64,000 bases of DNA from Thiobacillus sp. (lineage in GTDB: Bacteria > Pseudomonadota > Gammaproteobacteria > Burkholderiales > Thiobacillaceae). A program made the position numbers and the translations under genes. Every line of letters starts with the position of its first letter. The first letter of the stretch is position 1. This document shows, piece after piece, positions 8,666 to 21,573 of the stretch. Under the pieces are notes generated by a model. It was not told the DNA's origin and did no database searches. It worked only from the letters and a program-made list of their open reading frames with translations. The stretch covers positions 62,001 to 126,000 of the forward strand of contig JAUXVT010000052.1 in NCBI GenBank assembly GCA_030680405.1, written 5' to 3'.

Positions 8666-10050
8666 ACAGCGAAAATCAGAAGAGCCTTCGGCGGCAGTTG
8701 ATAGTCCGCATGCTATCGATGATGTTGCCGCTGTTCATTTTGCTGTGGGTCATCGCCCATTTCGCCAGCCAGTATTTCATCAATGAGGCTTTTGACCGCT
8801 CGCTGGTGCGGCGAACCTATGCGCTGGCGGACAGGGTTGAAGTACTGCGCGGGGAGGTGCAGGTCGATCTCCCGATCGCGGCGCGTGAATTGCTGTTGTT
8901 TGACCAGGAAGACCTATTGTTCCATCGCATCATCGACCCGCAAGCCCGGGTGATCGAAGGTGAGCTCAACATGCCGCCGCTCCCGGGAAAGAAGGGCATA
9001 AAGCCAGGCCAGCTGATTGTCTACGACGGCGTCAAGGACGGCGAGAAAGTCCGGGTGGCCGCGTTTGCTCTTTCGCTCAAGGGCAGCAGTGCGACCGGGG
9101 CGGCTTTGGTTCAGGTGGGGGAAACGCTGTCACGTCGTTCGGCAATGGCTGATCGCGCCACGCTGGCGATTGTGATTCCGATGTTGCTGATGACCCTGAC
9201 TGCGGCGGCTGCCATTGCCTATGGCGTCGGGCGGGGTCTTGAGCCGGTGAGTCGGCTGCGTGACCGTTTATCAGCACGGCAAGCGTTCGATCTGAGTCCG
9301 GTACCGCTGGAGGGCACGCCTGCCGAATTGCGACCGTTTCTGAATGAAATCAATTCGCTGCTGCAGCGCCTGTCCGAAGCGGTCGACGCGCAATCGCGCT
9401 TTGTCGCGGATGCTGCGCATCAACTTCGCACGCCCATCGCCGGCATCCGCGCACAGGCCGAAGCCGCCTTGGCGAGCGCGCGGCATGAAAATGCGCACCA
9501 TGCGCTGGCGCGTATTGCGCAGTCGACGCAAACCATGGGTGACCTGGTTCAGAAGCTGCTCATTCTGGCGCGCGTCGATGCCGCAGAAAATACCCTGCGT
9601 TTGAACCGGCTGGACGGCGTGGAGGTGGTGAGGGAGGTTGCGCGTGAATGGGCCCCCCGGGCATTGGCAAAAGGGGTGGAAATCGGCTTTGAAATGAAAG
9701 ACGCCGAAGCATGGGTGATGGGCGATGCTCAGCTGCTGCGGGAGATGCTTGCCAATTTGATCGACAATGCCCTGCGCTATGGCGGGACACGAATCACGCT
9801 GACCGTACGCAGCTCAGGGCAGGGCGTGACGTGGCGGGTGGCAGACAACGGCCCGGGTATTCCGGAGCCGCAGCGTGCCGCCGTTTTTGCGCCATTTCAT
9901 CGACTGTCGGGCGGAGTGGATGGAGCCGGGCTTGGCTTGACGATCGTGCAACGCATCGCGCATTTGCATGGCGCGGTGGTGAGCCTGGAAGCGAGCGCAG
10001 ATGGGACCGGCCTGGTGGCAAGCGTGAAATTTCCGCCGCCGCCGGTTTAA
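8662..10050 (+). CDS. sensor histidine kinase (QseC/TctE-like)
   Basis: 462 residues from a TTG start that overlaps the regulator's stop. Order: membrane helix at about 18-38, a periplasmic sensor region of about 125 residues (2CSK-like), a second helix at about 166-188, HAMP-like linker, HisKA with phospho-acceptor His253 in DAAHQLRTP, then the ATPase domain with N-box NLIDNALRYGG, DNGPGIP and GAGLGLTIV. It phosphorylates the adjacent regulator. The signal is unknown; related kinases sense metals, cations or carboxylates. Confidence 0.93.
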   Translation: MNSENQKSLRRQLIVRMLSMMLPLFILLWVIAHFASQYFINEAFDRSLVRRTYALADRVEVLRGEVQVDLPIAARELLLFDQEDLLFHRIIDPQARVIEGELNMPPLPGKKGIKPGQLIVYDGVKDGEKVRVAAFALSLKGSSATGAALVQVGETLSRRSAMADRATLAIVIPMLLMTLTAAAAIAYGVGRGLEPVSRLRDRLSARQAFDLSPVPLEGTPAELRPFLNEINSLLQRLSEAVDAQSRFVADAAHQLRTPIAGIRAQAEAALASARHENAHHALARIAQSTQTMGDLVQKLLILARVDAAENTLRLNRLDGVEVVREVAREWAPRALAKGVEIGFEMKDAEAWVMGDAQLLREMLANLIDNALRYGGTRITLTVRSSGQGVTWRVADNGPGIPEPQRAAVFAPFHRLSGGVDGAGLGLTIVQRIAHLHGAVVSLEASADGTGLVASVKFPPPPV

Positions 10051-10059
10051 GCACCAACG

Positions 10060-10089
10060 AAAAAAACCGCGCTCTCGGGCGCGGTTTTT
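10060..10089. terminator. bidirectional intrinsic terminator
   Basis: Stem CCGCGC/GCGCGG with flanking A and T runs between the convergent kinase gene and pnp. Its core is the exact reverse complement of the terminator at 7533-7562. Confidence 0.9.
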
Positions 10090-10107
10090 AAAAGGGAACC
10101 AACTAAT

Positions 10108-12237
10108 TTAGCCCGCGGATTCCGGAGTTTCGTTGTCGGTAACTGCTGGAGCGGGAGCTTCCAGCAGGGCCTTCATCGACAGCCGCAGGCGGCCTTTCTC
10201 GTCGGCCTCCAGAATCATCACCTTCACGACCTGGCCTTCTTTCAGGTAGTCGCCGATGGCGTTGACGCGCTCATGGGCGATCTGCGAGATGTGTAGCAGC
10301 CCGTCGCGACCCGGCAACACGTTGACGATCGCGCCAAAGTCCAGCAGCTTGATGACAGGACCTTCGTACACCTTGCCGACTTCGACTTCGGCGGTGATTT
10401 CCTCGATACGCTTCTTCGCGAGTTCGCCGGCTTCCATGCTGGTGCAGGCGATCTTCACGCTACCGTCTTCCTGGATGTCGATCTGGGTGCCGGTTTCCTC
10501 GGTCAGCGCGCGGATCACGGCGCCACCCTTGCCGATAACGTCGCGGATTTTTTCCGGGTTGATCTTCATCGTGATGATGCGCGGCGCGTAGGCCGACATT
10601 TCATGGCTGCCGGACACCGATGCCTTCATGATGCCGAGGATGTGCATGCGGCCTTCCTTGGCCTGCGATAGCGCGGCCTGCATGATTTCCCGGGTGATGC
10701 CAGTGATCTTGATGTCCATCTGCAGTGCGGTCACGCCTTTTTCGGTGCCGGCCACCTTGAAGTCCATGTCGCCCAGGTGATCTTCATCGCCGAGGATGTC
10801 GGTCAGCACGGCGAAGCGGTTGCCGTCCTTGATCAGGCCCATGGCGATGCCGGCGACGTGCGCCTTCAGCGGCGCGCCGGCGTCCATCAGCGACAGGCAG
10901 CCGCCGCACACCGAGGCCATCGACGACGAACCGTTGGATTCGGTGACTTCCGAGACCACGCGCATGGTGTAGCCGAATTCTTCCTTGCTCGGCAGTACCG
11001 CCAGCAGCGCGCGCTTGGCGAGCCGTCCGTGGCCGATTTCGCGGCGCTTGGGCATGCCCACGCGACCGGTTTCGCCGGTGGCGTAGGGCGGCATGTTGTA
11101 GTGCAGCATGAAGCGGTCTGAATAACTGCCTTCGAGCGCGTCGACCGTCTGTTCGTCGCGCCCGGTACCCAGCGTGGTGACCACCAGCGCCTGGGTTTCG
11201 CCGCGGGTGAACAGGGCGGAACCGTGGGTGCGCGGCAGCACGCCGGTGCGGATGGTGATCGGGCGCACGGTGCGGGTGTCGCGGCCGTCGATACGCGGCT
11301 GGCCGGACAGGATGCGGTGACGCACCACGCCGGCTTCCAGGCGGTGGAAGGCATCCTTCACGGCATTGGCGGCGACGGTGTCCATATCGGCGGTGATGAG
11401 TTCGGCGAAGGCCTTGTTGCGGACTTCGTCGATTGCGGCCATGCGCGCCTGCTTCTGCTTGATGTTGTAAGCCTGCTGCAGGCCATCATCGGCCAGCGCC
11501 TTCAGGCGTTCTACCATCGCGGTGTCTTCGGCGGGTGCTTCCCAGTCCCAGGCGTCGGCGCCGGCTTCGTCGGCCAGTTCGTTGATCGCGGTGATCGCGG
11601 CCTGCATCTGCTGGTGGCCGAACATGACCGCGCCCAACATGATGTCTTCGGGCAGTTCCATCGCTTCGGACTCGACCATCAGCACGGCGGCTTCGGTGCC
11701 GGCGACAACCAGGTTGAGCGCCGAGTCTTTCAGCTCGGAGTTGGTCGGGTTGAGCACGTATTCACCGTTGATGAAGCCGACGCGCGCTGCGCCTACCGGA
11801 CCGTCGAACGGCAGGCCGGACAGCGACAGCGCGGCCGAGGCGCCGATCAGCGCGGGGATGTCGGCGCTGACTTCGGGGTTAGACGACATCACGGTGGCGA
11901 TGATCTGCACTTCGTTGAAGAAGCCTTCGGGGAAGAGCGGGCGGATGGGGCGGTCGATCAGGCGGCAAATCAGCGTTTCGCCCTCGGAAGTGCGGCTTTC
12001 GCGTTTGAGAAAACCGCCGGGGATGCGTCCGGCGGCGTAGGTCTTTTCCTGGTAGTCGACGGTCAACGGAAAGAAATCCTGGCCGGGCTTGACTTCGTTT
12101 TTGGCGACCACGGTGACCAGCACCACGGTGTCGTCCATGTTGACCAAGACAGCGCCGGACGCCTGGCGGGCGATTTCGCCGGTTTCCAGCGTGACCAGGT
12201 GGCGGCCGTAGGTGAAAGTTTTCTTGATAGCGCTCAT
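10108..12237 (-). CDS. pnp: polyribonucleotide nucleotidyltransferase (PNPase)
   Basis: 709 residues, the family length. Two RNase PH domains flank an alpha-helical domain, then a KH domain ([18 protein letters not shown]) and an S1 domain ([19 protein letters not shown]). It degrades RNA 3' to 5' using phosphate and is a degradosome component. The start at 12237 ([12 protein letters not shown]) follows AAAGGAA; a longer in-frame start at 12270 lies inside the hairpin. It is the last gene of the rimP-to-pnp operon. Confidence 0.97.
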   Translation of the reverse strand: MSAIKKTFTYGRHLVTLETGEIARQASGAVLVNMDDTVVLVTVVAKNEVKPGQDFFPLTVDYQEKTYAAGRIPGGFLKRESRTSEGETLICRLIDRPIRPLFPEGFFNEVQIIATVMSSNPEVSADIPALIGASAALSLSGLPFDGPVGAARVGFINGEYVLNPTNSELKDSALNLVVAGTEAAVLMVESEAMELPEDIMLGAVMFGHQQMQAAITAINELADEAGADAWDWEAPAEDTAMVERLKALADDGLQQAYNIKQKQARMAAIDEVRNKAFAELITADMDTVAANAVKDAFHRLEAGVVRHRILSGQPRIDGRDTRTVRPITIRTGVLPRTHGSALFTRGETQALVVTTLGTGRDEQTVDALEGSYSDRFMLHYNMPPYATGETGRVGMPKRREIGHGRLAKRALLAVLPSKEEFGYTMRVVSEVTESNGSSSMASVCGGCLSLMDAGAPLKAHVAGIAMGLIKDGNRFAVLTDILGDEDHLGDMDFKVAGTEKGVTALQMDIKITGITREIMQAALSQAKEGRMHILGIMKASVSGSHEMSAYAPRIITMKINPEKIRDVIGKGGAVIRALTEETGTQIDIQEDGSVKIACTSMEAGELAKKRIEEITAEVEVGKVYEGPVIKLLDFGAIVNVLPGRDGLLHISQIAHERVNAIGDYLKEGQVVKVMILEADEKGRLRLSMKALLEAPAPAVTDNETPESAG

Positions 12238-12255
12238 ACGAGTTCCTTTCAAAGC

Positions 12256-12280
12256 AAAAACGCCCCGCATGGGCGGGGCG
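12256..12280 (-). terminator. rpsO-pnp intergenic hairpin with T-run
   Basis: On the minus strand an 8-bp stem CGCCCCGC/GCGGGGCG is followed by TTTTT, 19 nt before the pnp start. In E. coli the equivalent region holds the rpsO terminator and an RNase III processing site that controls pnp. A similar attenuating or processing role is inferred. Confidence 0.75.
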
Positions 12281-12361
12281 TGGAAAATTCAGGGGGCAAT
12301 AAGCCCCATCCACTGTGCCGGTGCAGCAGGGTGCCGGGTCATCACAGTGGCCTTGTCGGGC

Positions 12362-12631
12362 TTACTTGCGCAGACCGAGACGTTCGATCAGGGCCTTGTA
12401 GCTTTCGAGGTGGGTGCGCTTCAGGTAATCGAGCAGCTTGCGGCGGCGGCTCACCATCCTCAGCAGACCACGACGCGAGTGGTGATCCTTCATGTTGGCC
12501 TTGAAGTGGCCGGTCAGGTCATTGATGCGAGCCGTCAGCAGGGCAACCTGCACTTCGGGCGAGCCGGTATCGGCGACGGCGCGTTGGTAATCCTGGACGA
12601 TTTGTGCTTTTTGCGTGGTGGTAACAGCCAT
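12362..12631 (-). CDS. rpsO: 30S ribosomal protein S15
   Basis: 89 residues, the exact S15 length, with the conserved block [15 protein letters not shown], the 16S-contacting segment [20 protein letters not shown], and a family-typical C-terminus. It binds 16S rRNA helices 20-22 early in 30S assembly. It lies between truB and pnp in the standard order. Confidence 0.97.
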   Translation of the reverse strand: MAVTTTQKAQIVQDYQRAVADTGSPEVQVALLTARINDLTGHFKANMKDHHSRRGLLRMVSRRRKLLDYLKRTHLESYKALIERLGLRK

Positions 12632-12719
12632 GATGCACTCCTTCTAAATCGCGTGGCCTGCGGCTGAGCGGGACACGTTCTGTTCTGGGAAACCGCGCAT
12701 TTTACGCTAAATGGGGGAC

Positions 12720-13634
12720 TTAACTCAAGCTTGTTGGGTGGTTTTGTTGGGTGGCGATCAGCCGGCGCGGCAGCAGGTGGCCGGCGTCGGCATCGGCCAG
12801 GCCGATGAAAATGTGGGGTGCCGTGTAAATACGTGTTAGCCCTGGATGAGCTGCGGGGTGCGCCACGCAGCGGCCCTGACACAGCGCCTCGGCGTCGGCA
12901 GCATCGAGTTGTAGGGCGGGCAGATGCGCCACTAGGCAGTCTGCGGGCAGCAACAGGGCGTGGCGCTGGCCGGCGTCGAGTGCTTCCAGATCGGCAAGCG
13001 CGTGTGCCTGATCCATCTTGAATCCACCCGCGGCAACGCGCGTCAGTGCGGTGAGATGGGCGCCGCAGCCAAGCGCGGCACCGATATCCTGCGCCAGCGT
13101 GCGGATATAGGTGCCGGCGCTGCTTTGCACGTCGAGCACCACGCGGGGCAGGCTGCATTCGACCAGCTCGAGGGCGCGAATCTGCACCCGGCGTGACGGG
13201 CGCTCGATTTCGATGCCGGCGCGGGCATATTCGTAGAGCGGGCGTCCTTGGTGCTTGAGCGCGGAATACATGGGGGGGATTTGCTCGATTTCGCCCATGA
13301 AACGCGGCAGCACAGCAGTGATGTCGGCACAGCTAACAGCCACGTCGCGGGTACTGAGAACCTCGCCTTCGGGGTCGCCGGTGGTGGTGGTCACGCCCAA
13401 TTGCAACACGGCGCGATAGCGCTTGTCAGCGTCCAGCAGGTAGGCCGAAAACTTGGTTGCCTCGCCGAAACACAGCGGCAGCAGGCCGTCGGCGAAGGGA
13501 TCGAGGGTGCCCGTGTGGCCCGCCTTTTTGGCGTTGAGCAGCCACTTGGCTTTTTGCAGCGCGGCGTTGGAAGTGATGCCGACCGGCTTGTTCAGCAACA
13601 GCACGCCATCGACCGGCTGGCGGGCGGGTTTCAC
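12720..13634 (-). CDS. truB: tRNA pseudouridine(55) synthase
   Basis: 304 residues. Catalytic Asp45 is in GHTGTLDPFADGLL, the N-terminal block GVLLLNKPVGITS is intact, and a PUA-like C-terminal region ends the protein. It converts U55 to pseudouridine in the T-loop of tRNAs. The start overlaps the rbfA stop by 4 nt. Confidence 0.95.
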   Translation of the reverse strand: MKPARQPVDGVLLLNKPVGITSNAALQKAKWLLNAKKAGHTGTLDPFADGLLPLCFGEATKFSAYLLDADKRYRAVLQLGVTTTTGDPEGEVLSTRDVAVSCADITAVLPRFMGEIEQIPPMYSALKHQGRPLYEYARAGIEIERPSRRVQIRALELVECSLPRVVLDVQSSAGTYIRTLAQDIGAALGCGAHLTALTRVAAGGFKMDQAHALADLEALDAGQRHALLLPADCLVAHLPALQLDAADAEALCQGRCVAHPAAHPGLTRIYTAPHIFIGLADADAGHLLPRRLIATQQNHPTSLS

Positions 13635-14004
13635 TCGTCTTTTGGGTGTTTGGCGTCTTCGGCGACCGCGGATTCGATCAGCTGGCTAAGCTCAATTCCG
13701 CGCTCGACCGAGCGATCGTACACGAAGCTGAGCTTGGGCACCACGCGCAGCTGCATGCGGTGCGACAGCTGCGTGCGCAGAAAGCCGCTGGCGCGCTGCA
13801 GGCCCTGCAGGCAGGCGTCATGCGCGGCCTCGCCGCCCAGCGTGGTGAAGTAGACCTTGGCGAACTCCATGTCGCGGTTGACCTCCACCTCGGTGATGGT
13901 CAGCATGCCGACGCGCGGATCCTTCACTTCCTGCCGGATCAACTCCGGCAGTTCGCGCTGGATCTGGTCGGCGACTCGGCGGGCACGCGGAAAATCCTTC
14001 GGCA

Positions 14005-14005
<1 letters not shown>
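13631..14005 (-). CDS. rbfA: 30S ribosome-binding factor
   Basis: 124 residues with the RbfA start region (RRVADQIQRELPELI), KDPRVGMLTITEVEV and a KH-type fold. It assists late 16S processing and cold adaptation. It sits between infB (1-nt overlap, TAATG) and truB (4-nt overlap). Confidence 0.94.
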
Positions 14006-16767
<2,762 letters not shown>

Positions 16768-16783
16768 GCAGTCCTCGTGGCTA

Positions 16784-18262
16784 TCAGCCTTGGGCGAACC
16801 AGGGCGCGCGTGCGGCCATGATCAATTGTTTGGCGCGTTCGGCATCCATGGCGGCCATTTCGGTCAGCTCGTCGACTGCCAGCTCCGCCAGGTCCTCGGT
16901 GGTGTGGATGCCTTTGCTGGCAAGCGTACGTGCGGTTTCTGCGTCCATGCCTTCGAGCGACAACAGATCGCCCGCGGAGGCCTCGACCTGTTCCTCGCCG
17001 ACAATGGCAGCGGTCAGCAACGCGTTGCGGGCACGGTTGCGCAGTTCGTTGACCAGGTCTTCGTCGAACGCCTCGATCTCGAGCATTTCGTTCAGCGGCA
17101 CGTAAGCGACTTCTTCCAGCGTGGAGAAGCCTTCGTCAACCAGGATTTGAGCGACTTCCGCGTCCACATCGAGTTTCTCGACGAAGAGCGCGAGGGTTTT
17201 GCCGCTTTCGCTCGACTGCTTCTCTTCTGCCGTTTCGCGCGACATGATGTTGAGTTCCCAGCCGCTTAGCTCGGACGCCAGACGCACGTTCTGGCCGCCG
17301 CGGCCGATGGCCATCGCCAGCTGTTCCTCATCCACCACCACGTCCATGCTGTGCTTGTCTTCGTCCACCACGATGGAGCTGACTTCGGCGGGCGCCAGCG
17401 CATTGATGACGTACTGCGCGGGATCGGCCGACCAGTGGATGATGTCGACGCGCTCGCCCGCCAGTTCGTTGGTCACCGAGGTGACACGCGAACCGCGCAT
17501 GCCGATGCAGGTGCCGATCGGATCGATGCGCGGGTCGTGCGACACCACCGCGATCTTGGCGCGCAGGCCGGGGTCGCGGGCGGCTGCCTTGATTTCCAGC
17601 AGGCCTTCCTCGATTTCCGGCACTTCGAGCTCAAACAGCTTCATGATGAATTCGGGCGCAGTGCGCGACAGCACCACCTGCGGGCCGCGGGCGCCGCGGT
17701 CGATGCGCAGCAGGTAGGCACGCACGCGGTCACCGACGCGCAGGTTCTCGCGCGGGATCATCTGGTCGCGGTGCAGGAAGCCCTCGATGCGGCCCGATTC
17801 GATAATGGCGTTGCCGCGGTCGATGCGTTTCACCACGCCGTTGACGAGGTGTTCCTTGCGGTCGAGGAAATCGCTGATGATCTGTTCGCGCTCGGCGTCG
17901 CGGATTTTTTGCAGGATGACCTGTTTGGCGGCCTGCGCGCCAATGCGGCCAAACTCGACGTTTTCCAGCGGCTCCTCGATGTAGTCGCCGACCTCGATGT
18001 CGGGATGCTTGTCCTGGGCGTCGATCAGCAGAATCTGGTAACCCTCGGATTCCAGGTCGGCTTCGGACACCACCTGCCAGCGGCGGAAGGATTCATAGTC
18101 GCCGGTGGTGCGGTCGATCGACACGCGCACGTCGGCCTCATCCTTGAAGCGCTTTTTGGTGGCGGAGGCGAGCGCCTGCTCCAGCGCTTCGAACACCACC
18201 TCTTGGCCCACGTTTTTTTCGCGCGCCAGCGCGTCGGACAGCATCAACAATTCACGGCTCAT
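16784..18262 (-). CDS. nusA: transcription termination/antitermination protein NusA
   Basis: 492 residues. The ATG at 18262 is preferred because GGAGG lies 5 nt before it; an in-frame GTG at 18265 has poorer spacing. Order: N-terminal RNA polymerase-binding domain, S1 domain ([19 protein letters not shown]), two KH domains ([26 protein letters not shown]) and two C-terminal acidic repeat domains. It modulates pausing and intrinsic termination. The operon leader contains a terminator that NusA could act on. Confidence 0.96.
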   Translation of the reverse strand: MSRELLMLSDALAREKNVGQEVVFEALEQALASATKKRFKDEADVRVSIDRTTGDYESFRRWQVVSEADLESEGYQILLIDAQDKHPDIEVGDYIEEPLENVEFGRIGAQAAKQVILQKIRDAEREQIISDFLDRKEHLVNGVVKRIDRGNAIIESGRIEGFLHRDQMIPRENLRVGDRVRAYLLRIDRGARGPQVVLSRTAPEFIMKLFELEVPEIEEGLLEIKAAARDPGLRAKIAVVSHDPRIDPIGTCIGMRGSRVTSVTNELAGERVDIIHWSADPAQYVINALAPAEVSSIVVDEDKHSMDVVVDEEQLAMAIGRGGQNVRLASELSGWELNIMSRETAEEKQSSESGKTLALFVEKLDVDAEVAQILVDEGFSTLEEVAYVPLNEMLEIEAFDEDLVNELRNRARNALLTAAIVGEEQVEASAGDLLSLEGMDAETARTLASKGIHTTEDLAELAVDELTEMAAMDAERAKQLIMAARAPWFAQG

Positions 18263-18280
18263 CACTTCCTCCAGCCTTGC

Positions 18281-18709
18281 CTAAACCATGGGTTTCAGGC
18301 GGGCAGCGTCCACATTTCTTAAATCAACCGACACTTCCGTGCCATCGACGATCAACTTCACCGCATTTTCTTCCAGACCAACCAGCTGACCGCTGAGGCG
18401 GCGCCGGTTGTCCATCGGCACCCGCAGCTTGAGCGTCACCTGTTCGCCGGCGAAGCGCACATAGTCCTGCGGCTTGACCAGCGGCCGGTCGAGCCCGGGC
18501 GAGGATACCTCCAGCCTGTCGAAGTCGATGTTCTCGACGGTAAACAGGTGGGTCAGGTGATTGCTCACCGTCACGCAGTCGTCAATCGTGATGCCGCCCG
18601 GCTTGTCGATAAATAACCGTAACACCCCACGCCCGGCGCGCTCCAGCATCACCAGCTCGTAACCGAGTCCGGCGAGTACAGGCTCCAGGCGGGCGGGCAA
18701 ATCCATCAT
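18281..18709 (-). CDS. rimP: ribosome maturation factor RimP
   Basis: 142 residues with the RimP blocks [27 protein letters not shown] and [12 protein letters not shown]. It is needed for 30S maturation. Two ATGs (18709 and 18706) are adjacent and either could be used. First gene of the seven-gene operon ending in pnp; its leader is described separately. Confidence 0.94.
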   Translation of the reverse strand: MMDLPARLEPVLAGLGYELVMLERAGRGVLRLFIDKPGGITIDDCVTVSNHLTHLFTVENIDFDRLEVSSPGLDRPLVKPQDYVRFAGEQVTLKLRVPMDNRRRLSGQLVGLEENAVKLIVDGTEVSVDLRNVDAARLKPMV

Positions 18710-18744
18710 TGCAAATCCATCTTTGTGTCGCAGCGCAGCACAAA

Positions 18745-18767
18745 TAAAAAATGGGCAAACTGCCCAT
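18745..18767 (-). terminator. intrinsic terminator in the rimP-nusA operon leader (attenuator candidate)
   Basis: On the minus strand a 7-bp stem ATGGGCA/TGCCCAT with a 3-nt loop is followed by a run of six T. It lies between the predicted operon promoter (18791-18799) and rimP, so it would end transcription before the first gene unless read through. Placement in a nusA-containing operon suggests attenuation by termination control. Confidence 0.75.
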
Positions 18768-18790
18768 TGTGATAATAATCAAGCGCCGAA

Positions 18791-18799
18791 ATTATACCA
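18791..18799 (-). promoter_or_regulatory. extended -10 promoter for the rimP-nusA-infB operon
   Basis: On the minus strand TGGTATAAT forms an extended -10 element about 80 nt upstream of rimP and just after tRNA-Leu. No good -35 is visible, which is normal for extended -10 promoters. Confidence 0.65.
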
Positions 18800-18826
18800 C
18801 TCGGGCCAGTAGACTGAAAGATAAGA

Positions 18827-18913
18827 TGGTGCCCGGAACCGGAATCGAACCGGTACGCCATCGCTGGCGAGGGATTTTAAGTCCCTTGTGTCTACCAATT
18901 TCACCATCCGGGC
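18827..18913 (-). tRNA. tRNA-Leu (TAA)
   Basis: Class II cloverleaf of 87 nt on the minus strand with acceptor GCCCGGA/TCCGGGC, discriminator A, encoded CCA and anticodon TAA in CTTAAAA, plus a long variable arm. Third gene of the Gly-Cys-Leu operon. Confidence 0.97.
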
Positions 18914-18937
18914 AAAGCGGACGGTTGATCCTAAGTC

Positions 18938-19011
18938 TGGAGGCGCGTGCCGGAGTCGAACCGACCTACACGGATTTGCAATCCGGTGCATAACCGCTTT
19001 GCTAACGCGCC
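18938..19011 (-). tRNA. tRNA-Cys (GCA)
   Basis: 74-nt minus-strand cloverleaf with acceptor GGCGCGT/ACGCGCC, discriminator U, encoded CCA and anticodon GCA in TTGCAAA. Middle gene of the Gly-Cys-Leu operon. Confidence 0.97.
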
Positions 19012-19080
19012 TTCGCGGTAAACCACTTAAACGAAAAGGGGAAAACATCCGGGCTGAGCCATTTGTTTTCCCCAGAATGC

Positions 19081-19156
19081 TGGAGCGGGAAACGAGATTC
19101 GAACTCGCGACCTCAACCTTGGCAAGGTTGCGCTCTACCAGCTGAGCTATTCCCGC
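19081..19156 (-). tRNA. tRNA-Gly (GCC)
   Basis: 76-nt minus-strand cloverleaf with acceptor GCGGGAA/TTCCCGC, encoded CCA and anticodon GCC in TTGCCAA. First gene of the Gly-Cys-Leu operon, directly downstream of pgsA as in E. coli pgsA-glyW-cysT-leuZ. Confidence 0.97.
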
Positions 19157-19170
19157 GTTGAAGGCTGCGC

Positions 19171-19199
19171 ATTATGGTGATTTCGTTTTTTTCTGTCAA
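19171..19199 (-). promoter_or_regulatory. sigma70 promoter for the tRNA-Gly/Cys/Leu operon
   Basis: Minus strand: consensus -35 TTGACA (19194-19199), 17-nt spacer, -10 CATAAT (19171-19176), 14 nt before tRNA-Gly and just after the pgsA stop. Confidence 0.85.
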
Positions 19200-19204
19200 C
19201 AAAT

Positions 19205-19774
19205 TCATGAAGATTTTTGCAGGGCGCGCGCAGCCATCACAAGGTAATACGCCATCGATATCAGGGTGAGCAGCGCGGCGACCCAGATCAGCAGCGTGCC
19301 GATGCGTGCGATGGGCAGGCCGGCGAACGGGATGAAATACAGCAATAGCACGATGGCAATCATCTGCGCCGAGGTTTTCAGCTTGCCGACGAACGACACC
19401 GCGACGCTGGCGGATTTGCCTGCCTTCGCCATCCACTCGCGCAGCGCCGAGATGGTGATTTCACGGCCGATGATGATGAGCGCGATCAGCGGCGTCACGC
19501 GATCCAGGTCGACCAGCACGATGAGCGCGGCGGCGACCATCAGCTTGTCAGCCACCGGGTCGAGAAAGGCGCCAAACGCCGAAGTCTGGCCGAGCGCGCG
19601 CGCCAGATAGCCGTCGAGCCAGTCGGTCAACGCCGCCACGCCAAAAAAGGCCGCGGCCAGCAGATTGGCTTCGTACGGCGTTACCCAGCCGTCGGGCAGA
19701 TAAAACACGCCCGCCATCAGCGGAATGAAGAGGATGCGCAGCCAGGTGAGCAGGTTGGGGAGATTGAACGGCAT
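19205..19774 (-). CDS. pgsA: CDP-diacylglycerol-glycerol-3-phosphate 3-phosphatidyltransferase
   Basis: 189 residues, all-helical membrane enzyme. The CDP-alcohol phosphotransferase signature is complete: DG..AR, eight residues, G...D...D in DWLDGYLARALG and GAFLDPVADK. It makes phosphatidylglycerol phosphate from CDP-diacylglycerol. Start and uvrC stop overlap by 1 nt (TGATG). Confidence 0.95.
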   Translation of the reverse strand: MPFNLPNLLTWLRILFIPLMAGVFYLPDGWVTPYEANLLAAAFFGVAALTDWLDGYLARALGQTSAFGAFLDPVADKLMVAAALIVLVDLDRVTPLIALIIIGREITISALREWMAKAGKSASVAVSFVGKLKTSAQMIAIVLLLYFIPFAGLPIARIGTLLIWVAALLTLISMAYYLVMAARALQKSS

Positions 19775-21570
19775 CAGTGCAGGGCGTGATAGATGGTTTC
19801 CGCCAATTCTCGGCTGATACCGTTGACTGTGGCAAGCGCGTCGACGCCGGCGTCACGAACGCCCTGCAGGCCGCCGAAGTGTTCGAGCAGCTGTTTGCGG
19901 CGTTTGGGACCGATGCCGGCGATGTCTTCCAGCGTCGATTGCATGCGTGCCTTGCCGCGTTTGGCGCGGTGGCCGGTGATGGCGAAGCGGTGGGCTTCGT
20001 CGCGCACCTGCTGGATCAGGTGAAAGCCGGGGTGGTCCTTGGCGAGCCGGAGTTCGCGGCCGTCGGCGAAAATCAGCGTTTCCAGACCGGGCTTGCGCGC
20101 TTCGCCCTTGGCCACGCCGAGCAATAAAACCTCGCCCAGGCCTAGTTCGGTCATCGCCTCGACCGCCGTCGTGATCTGCCCCTTGCCGCCGTCGATCAGC
20201 AGCAGGTCGGGCAGTACGCCGTTTTCCTCCACGCTCTTGTGAAAGCGCTTGATCAGCGCGGCGTGCATCGCGGCGTAGTCGTCGCCCGGCGTGATGCCGC
20301 TGATGTTGTAGCGCCGGTAGTCGGACTTTTTCAGGTCATCGCCTTCATAGACGACGCACGAGGCCACCGTGGCTTCGCCCATGGTATGCGAGATATCGAA
20401 GCACTCGATGCGGTTGAGTGTCGGTAGGTCGAGCGTGTCGCGCAGCGCGGCGAGCCGCTGCGACTGGTTGGCACGCTCGGTGCTGCGGCGCTCGGCCGAC
20501 AGCCGCGCGTTGGCCTGCGCCATGCCGATCCACACACGGCGTTCGCCGGTGACGCGATGCAGCAGGCTGACTTTTTTGCCGGCCTGTTCGGAGAGCAGCG
20601 CTTCCAGCGCGTCGGTCTCGATCGCTTCGCTCACCAGAATGCGCGCCGGAATCGGGTGGTCGAGGTAGTGCTGGGCAATAAAGGCTTCCAGCGCTTCGGC
20701 CAGCGTCGCCCCTTCGCCGTGTTGCGGAAAGAAGCTGCGGTCGCCCAGATGCCGCCCGCCGCGGATCATGGTCAGGTTGACCGCGATCACCCCCGCGACT
20801 TCGGCCACCGCCACCACGTCGGCATCGGCCTCGCTGCCGGTGGTTTCGACGAACTGCTTCTCGCGCACCGTCGCCAGCATGCGCAGACGGTCGCGCAGAT
20901 GGGCGGCGGTCTCGAAATCAAGCGCGGCGGCGGCGACGTTCATCTGTTCGGTGATCTGTTCGGTCAGAGCGGAGGCCTCGCCGTGCAGCAACTGGGCGGC
21001 TCCGCGGACGTCGCGTGCGTAGGCTTCCGGCGTGATGCGCTTGACGCAGGGCGCGGTGCAGCGCTTGATCTGGTGCAGCAGGCACGGCCGCGAGCGGTTG
21101 GCGAACACCGTGTCCTCGCAGGTGCGCAGCTGGAACACCTTCTGCAGCAGCTGGATGCTCTCGCGCACCGCGTAGGAATTGGGGTAGGGGCCGAAGGTCT
21201 GATCGTGCTTCTTCGGCGTGCCGCGAAAATAGGCGATTCGCGGAAAGCGGTGCCCGGTCAGCAGCAGATAGGGATAGGACTTGTCGTCGCGGAACAGGAT
21301 GTTAAAGCGCGGCTTCAGCCCCTTGATCAGGTTGTTTTCCAGCAGCAGCGCTTCGGCCTCGGTGCGCGTTACCGTGGTGTCGATGTGGTCGACGCTTTTG
21401 AGCATCAGCCGGATGCGCGGGCTCTGGTCGCTTTTCTGGAAATAGCTGGAGACGCGCTTCTTCAGATCCTTCGCCTTGCCGACATAGAGCACCGCTCCCG
21501 CTGTGTCCACCATGCGGTAGACGCCGGGCAAGGTGGGCAGCGAGGCGAGAAATTCTTTGTCGACGCTCAA
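19774..21570 (-). CDS. uvrC: excinuclease ABC subunit C
   Basis: 598 residues from a TTG start. An N-terminal GIY-YIG nuclease domain ([20 protein letters not shown]), a UVR domain ([17 protein letters not shown]), the RNase H-like 5' nuclease region ([13 protein letters not shown]) and C-terminal helix-hairpin-helix motifs ([16 protein letters not shown]) are in order. It cuts on both sides of UvrB-bound DNA lesions. Forms a coupled unit with pgsA. Confidence 0.95.
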   Translation of the reverse strand: MSVDKEFLASLPTLPGVYRMVDTAGAVLYVGKAKDLKKRVSSYFQKSDQSPRIRLMLKSVDHIDTTVTRTEAEALLLENNLIKGLKPRFNILFRDDKSYPYLLLTGHRFPRIAYFRGTPKKHDQTFGPYPNSYAVRESIQLLQKVFQLRTCEDTVFANRSRPCLLHQIKRCTAPCVKRITPEAYARDVRGAAQLLHGEASALTEQITEQMNVAAAALDFETAAHLRDRLRMLATVREKQFVETTGSEADADVVAVAEVAGVIAVNLTMIRGGRHLGDRSFFPQHGEGATLAEALEAFIAQHYLDHPIPARILVSEAIETDALEALLSEQAGKKVSLLHRVTGERRVWIGMAQANARLSAERRSTERANQSQRLAALRDTLDLPTLNRIECFDISHTMGEATVASCVVYEGDDLKKSDYRRYNISGITPGDDYAAMHAALIKRFHKSVEENGVLPDLLLIDGGKGQITTAVEAMTELGLGEVLLLGVAKGEARKPGLETLIFADGRELRLAKDHPGFHLIQQVRDEAHRFAITGHRAKRGKARMQSTLEDIAGIGPKRRKQLLEHFGGLQGVRDAGVDALATVNGISRELAETIYHALH

Positions 21571-21573
21571 GGC

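Noticed and set aside
11224-12504. A plus-strand frame opposite pnp and rpsO
   Set aside because: It runs across two certain genes on the minus strand and has no family features.
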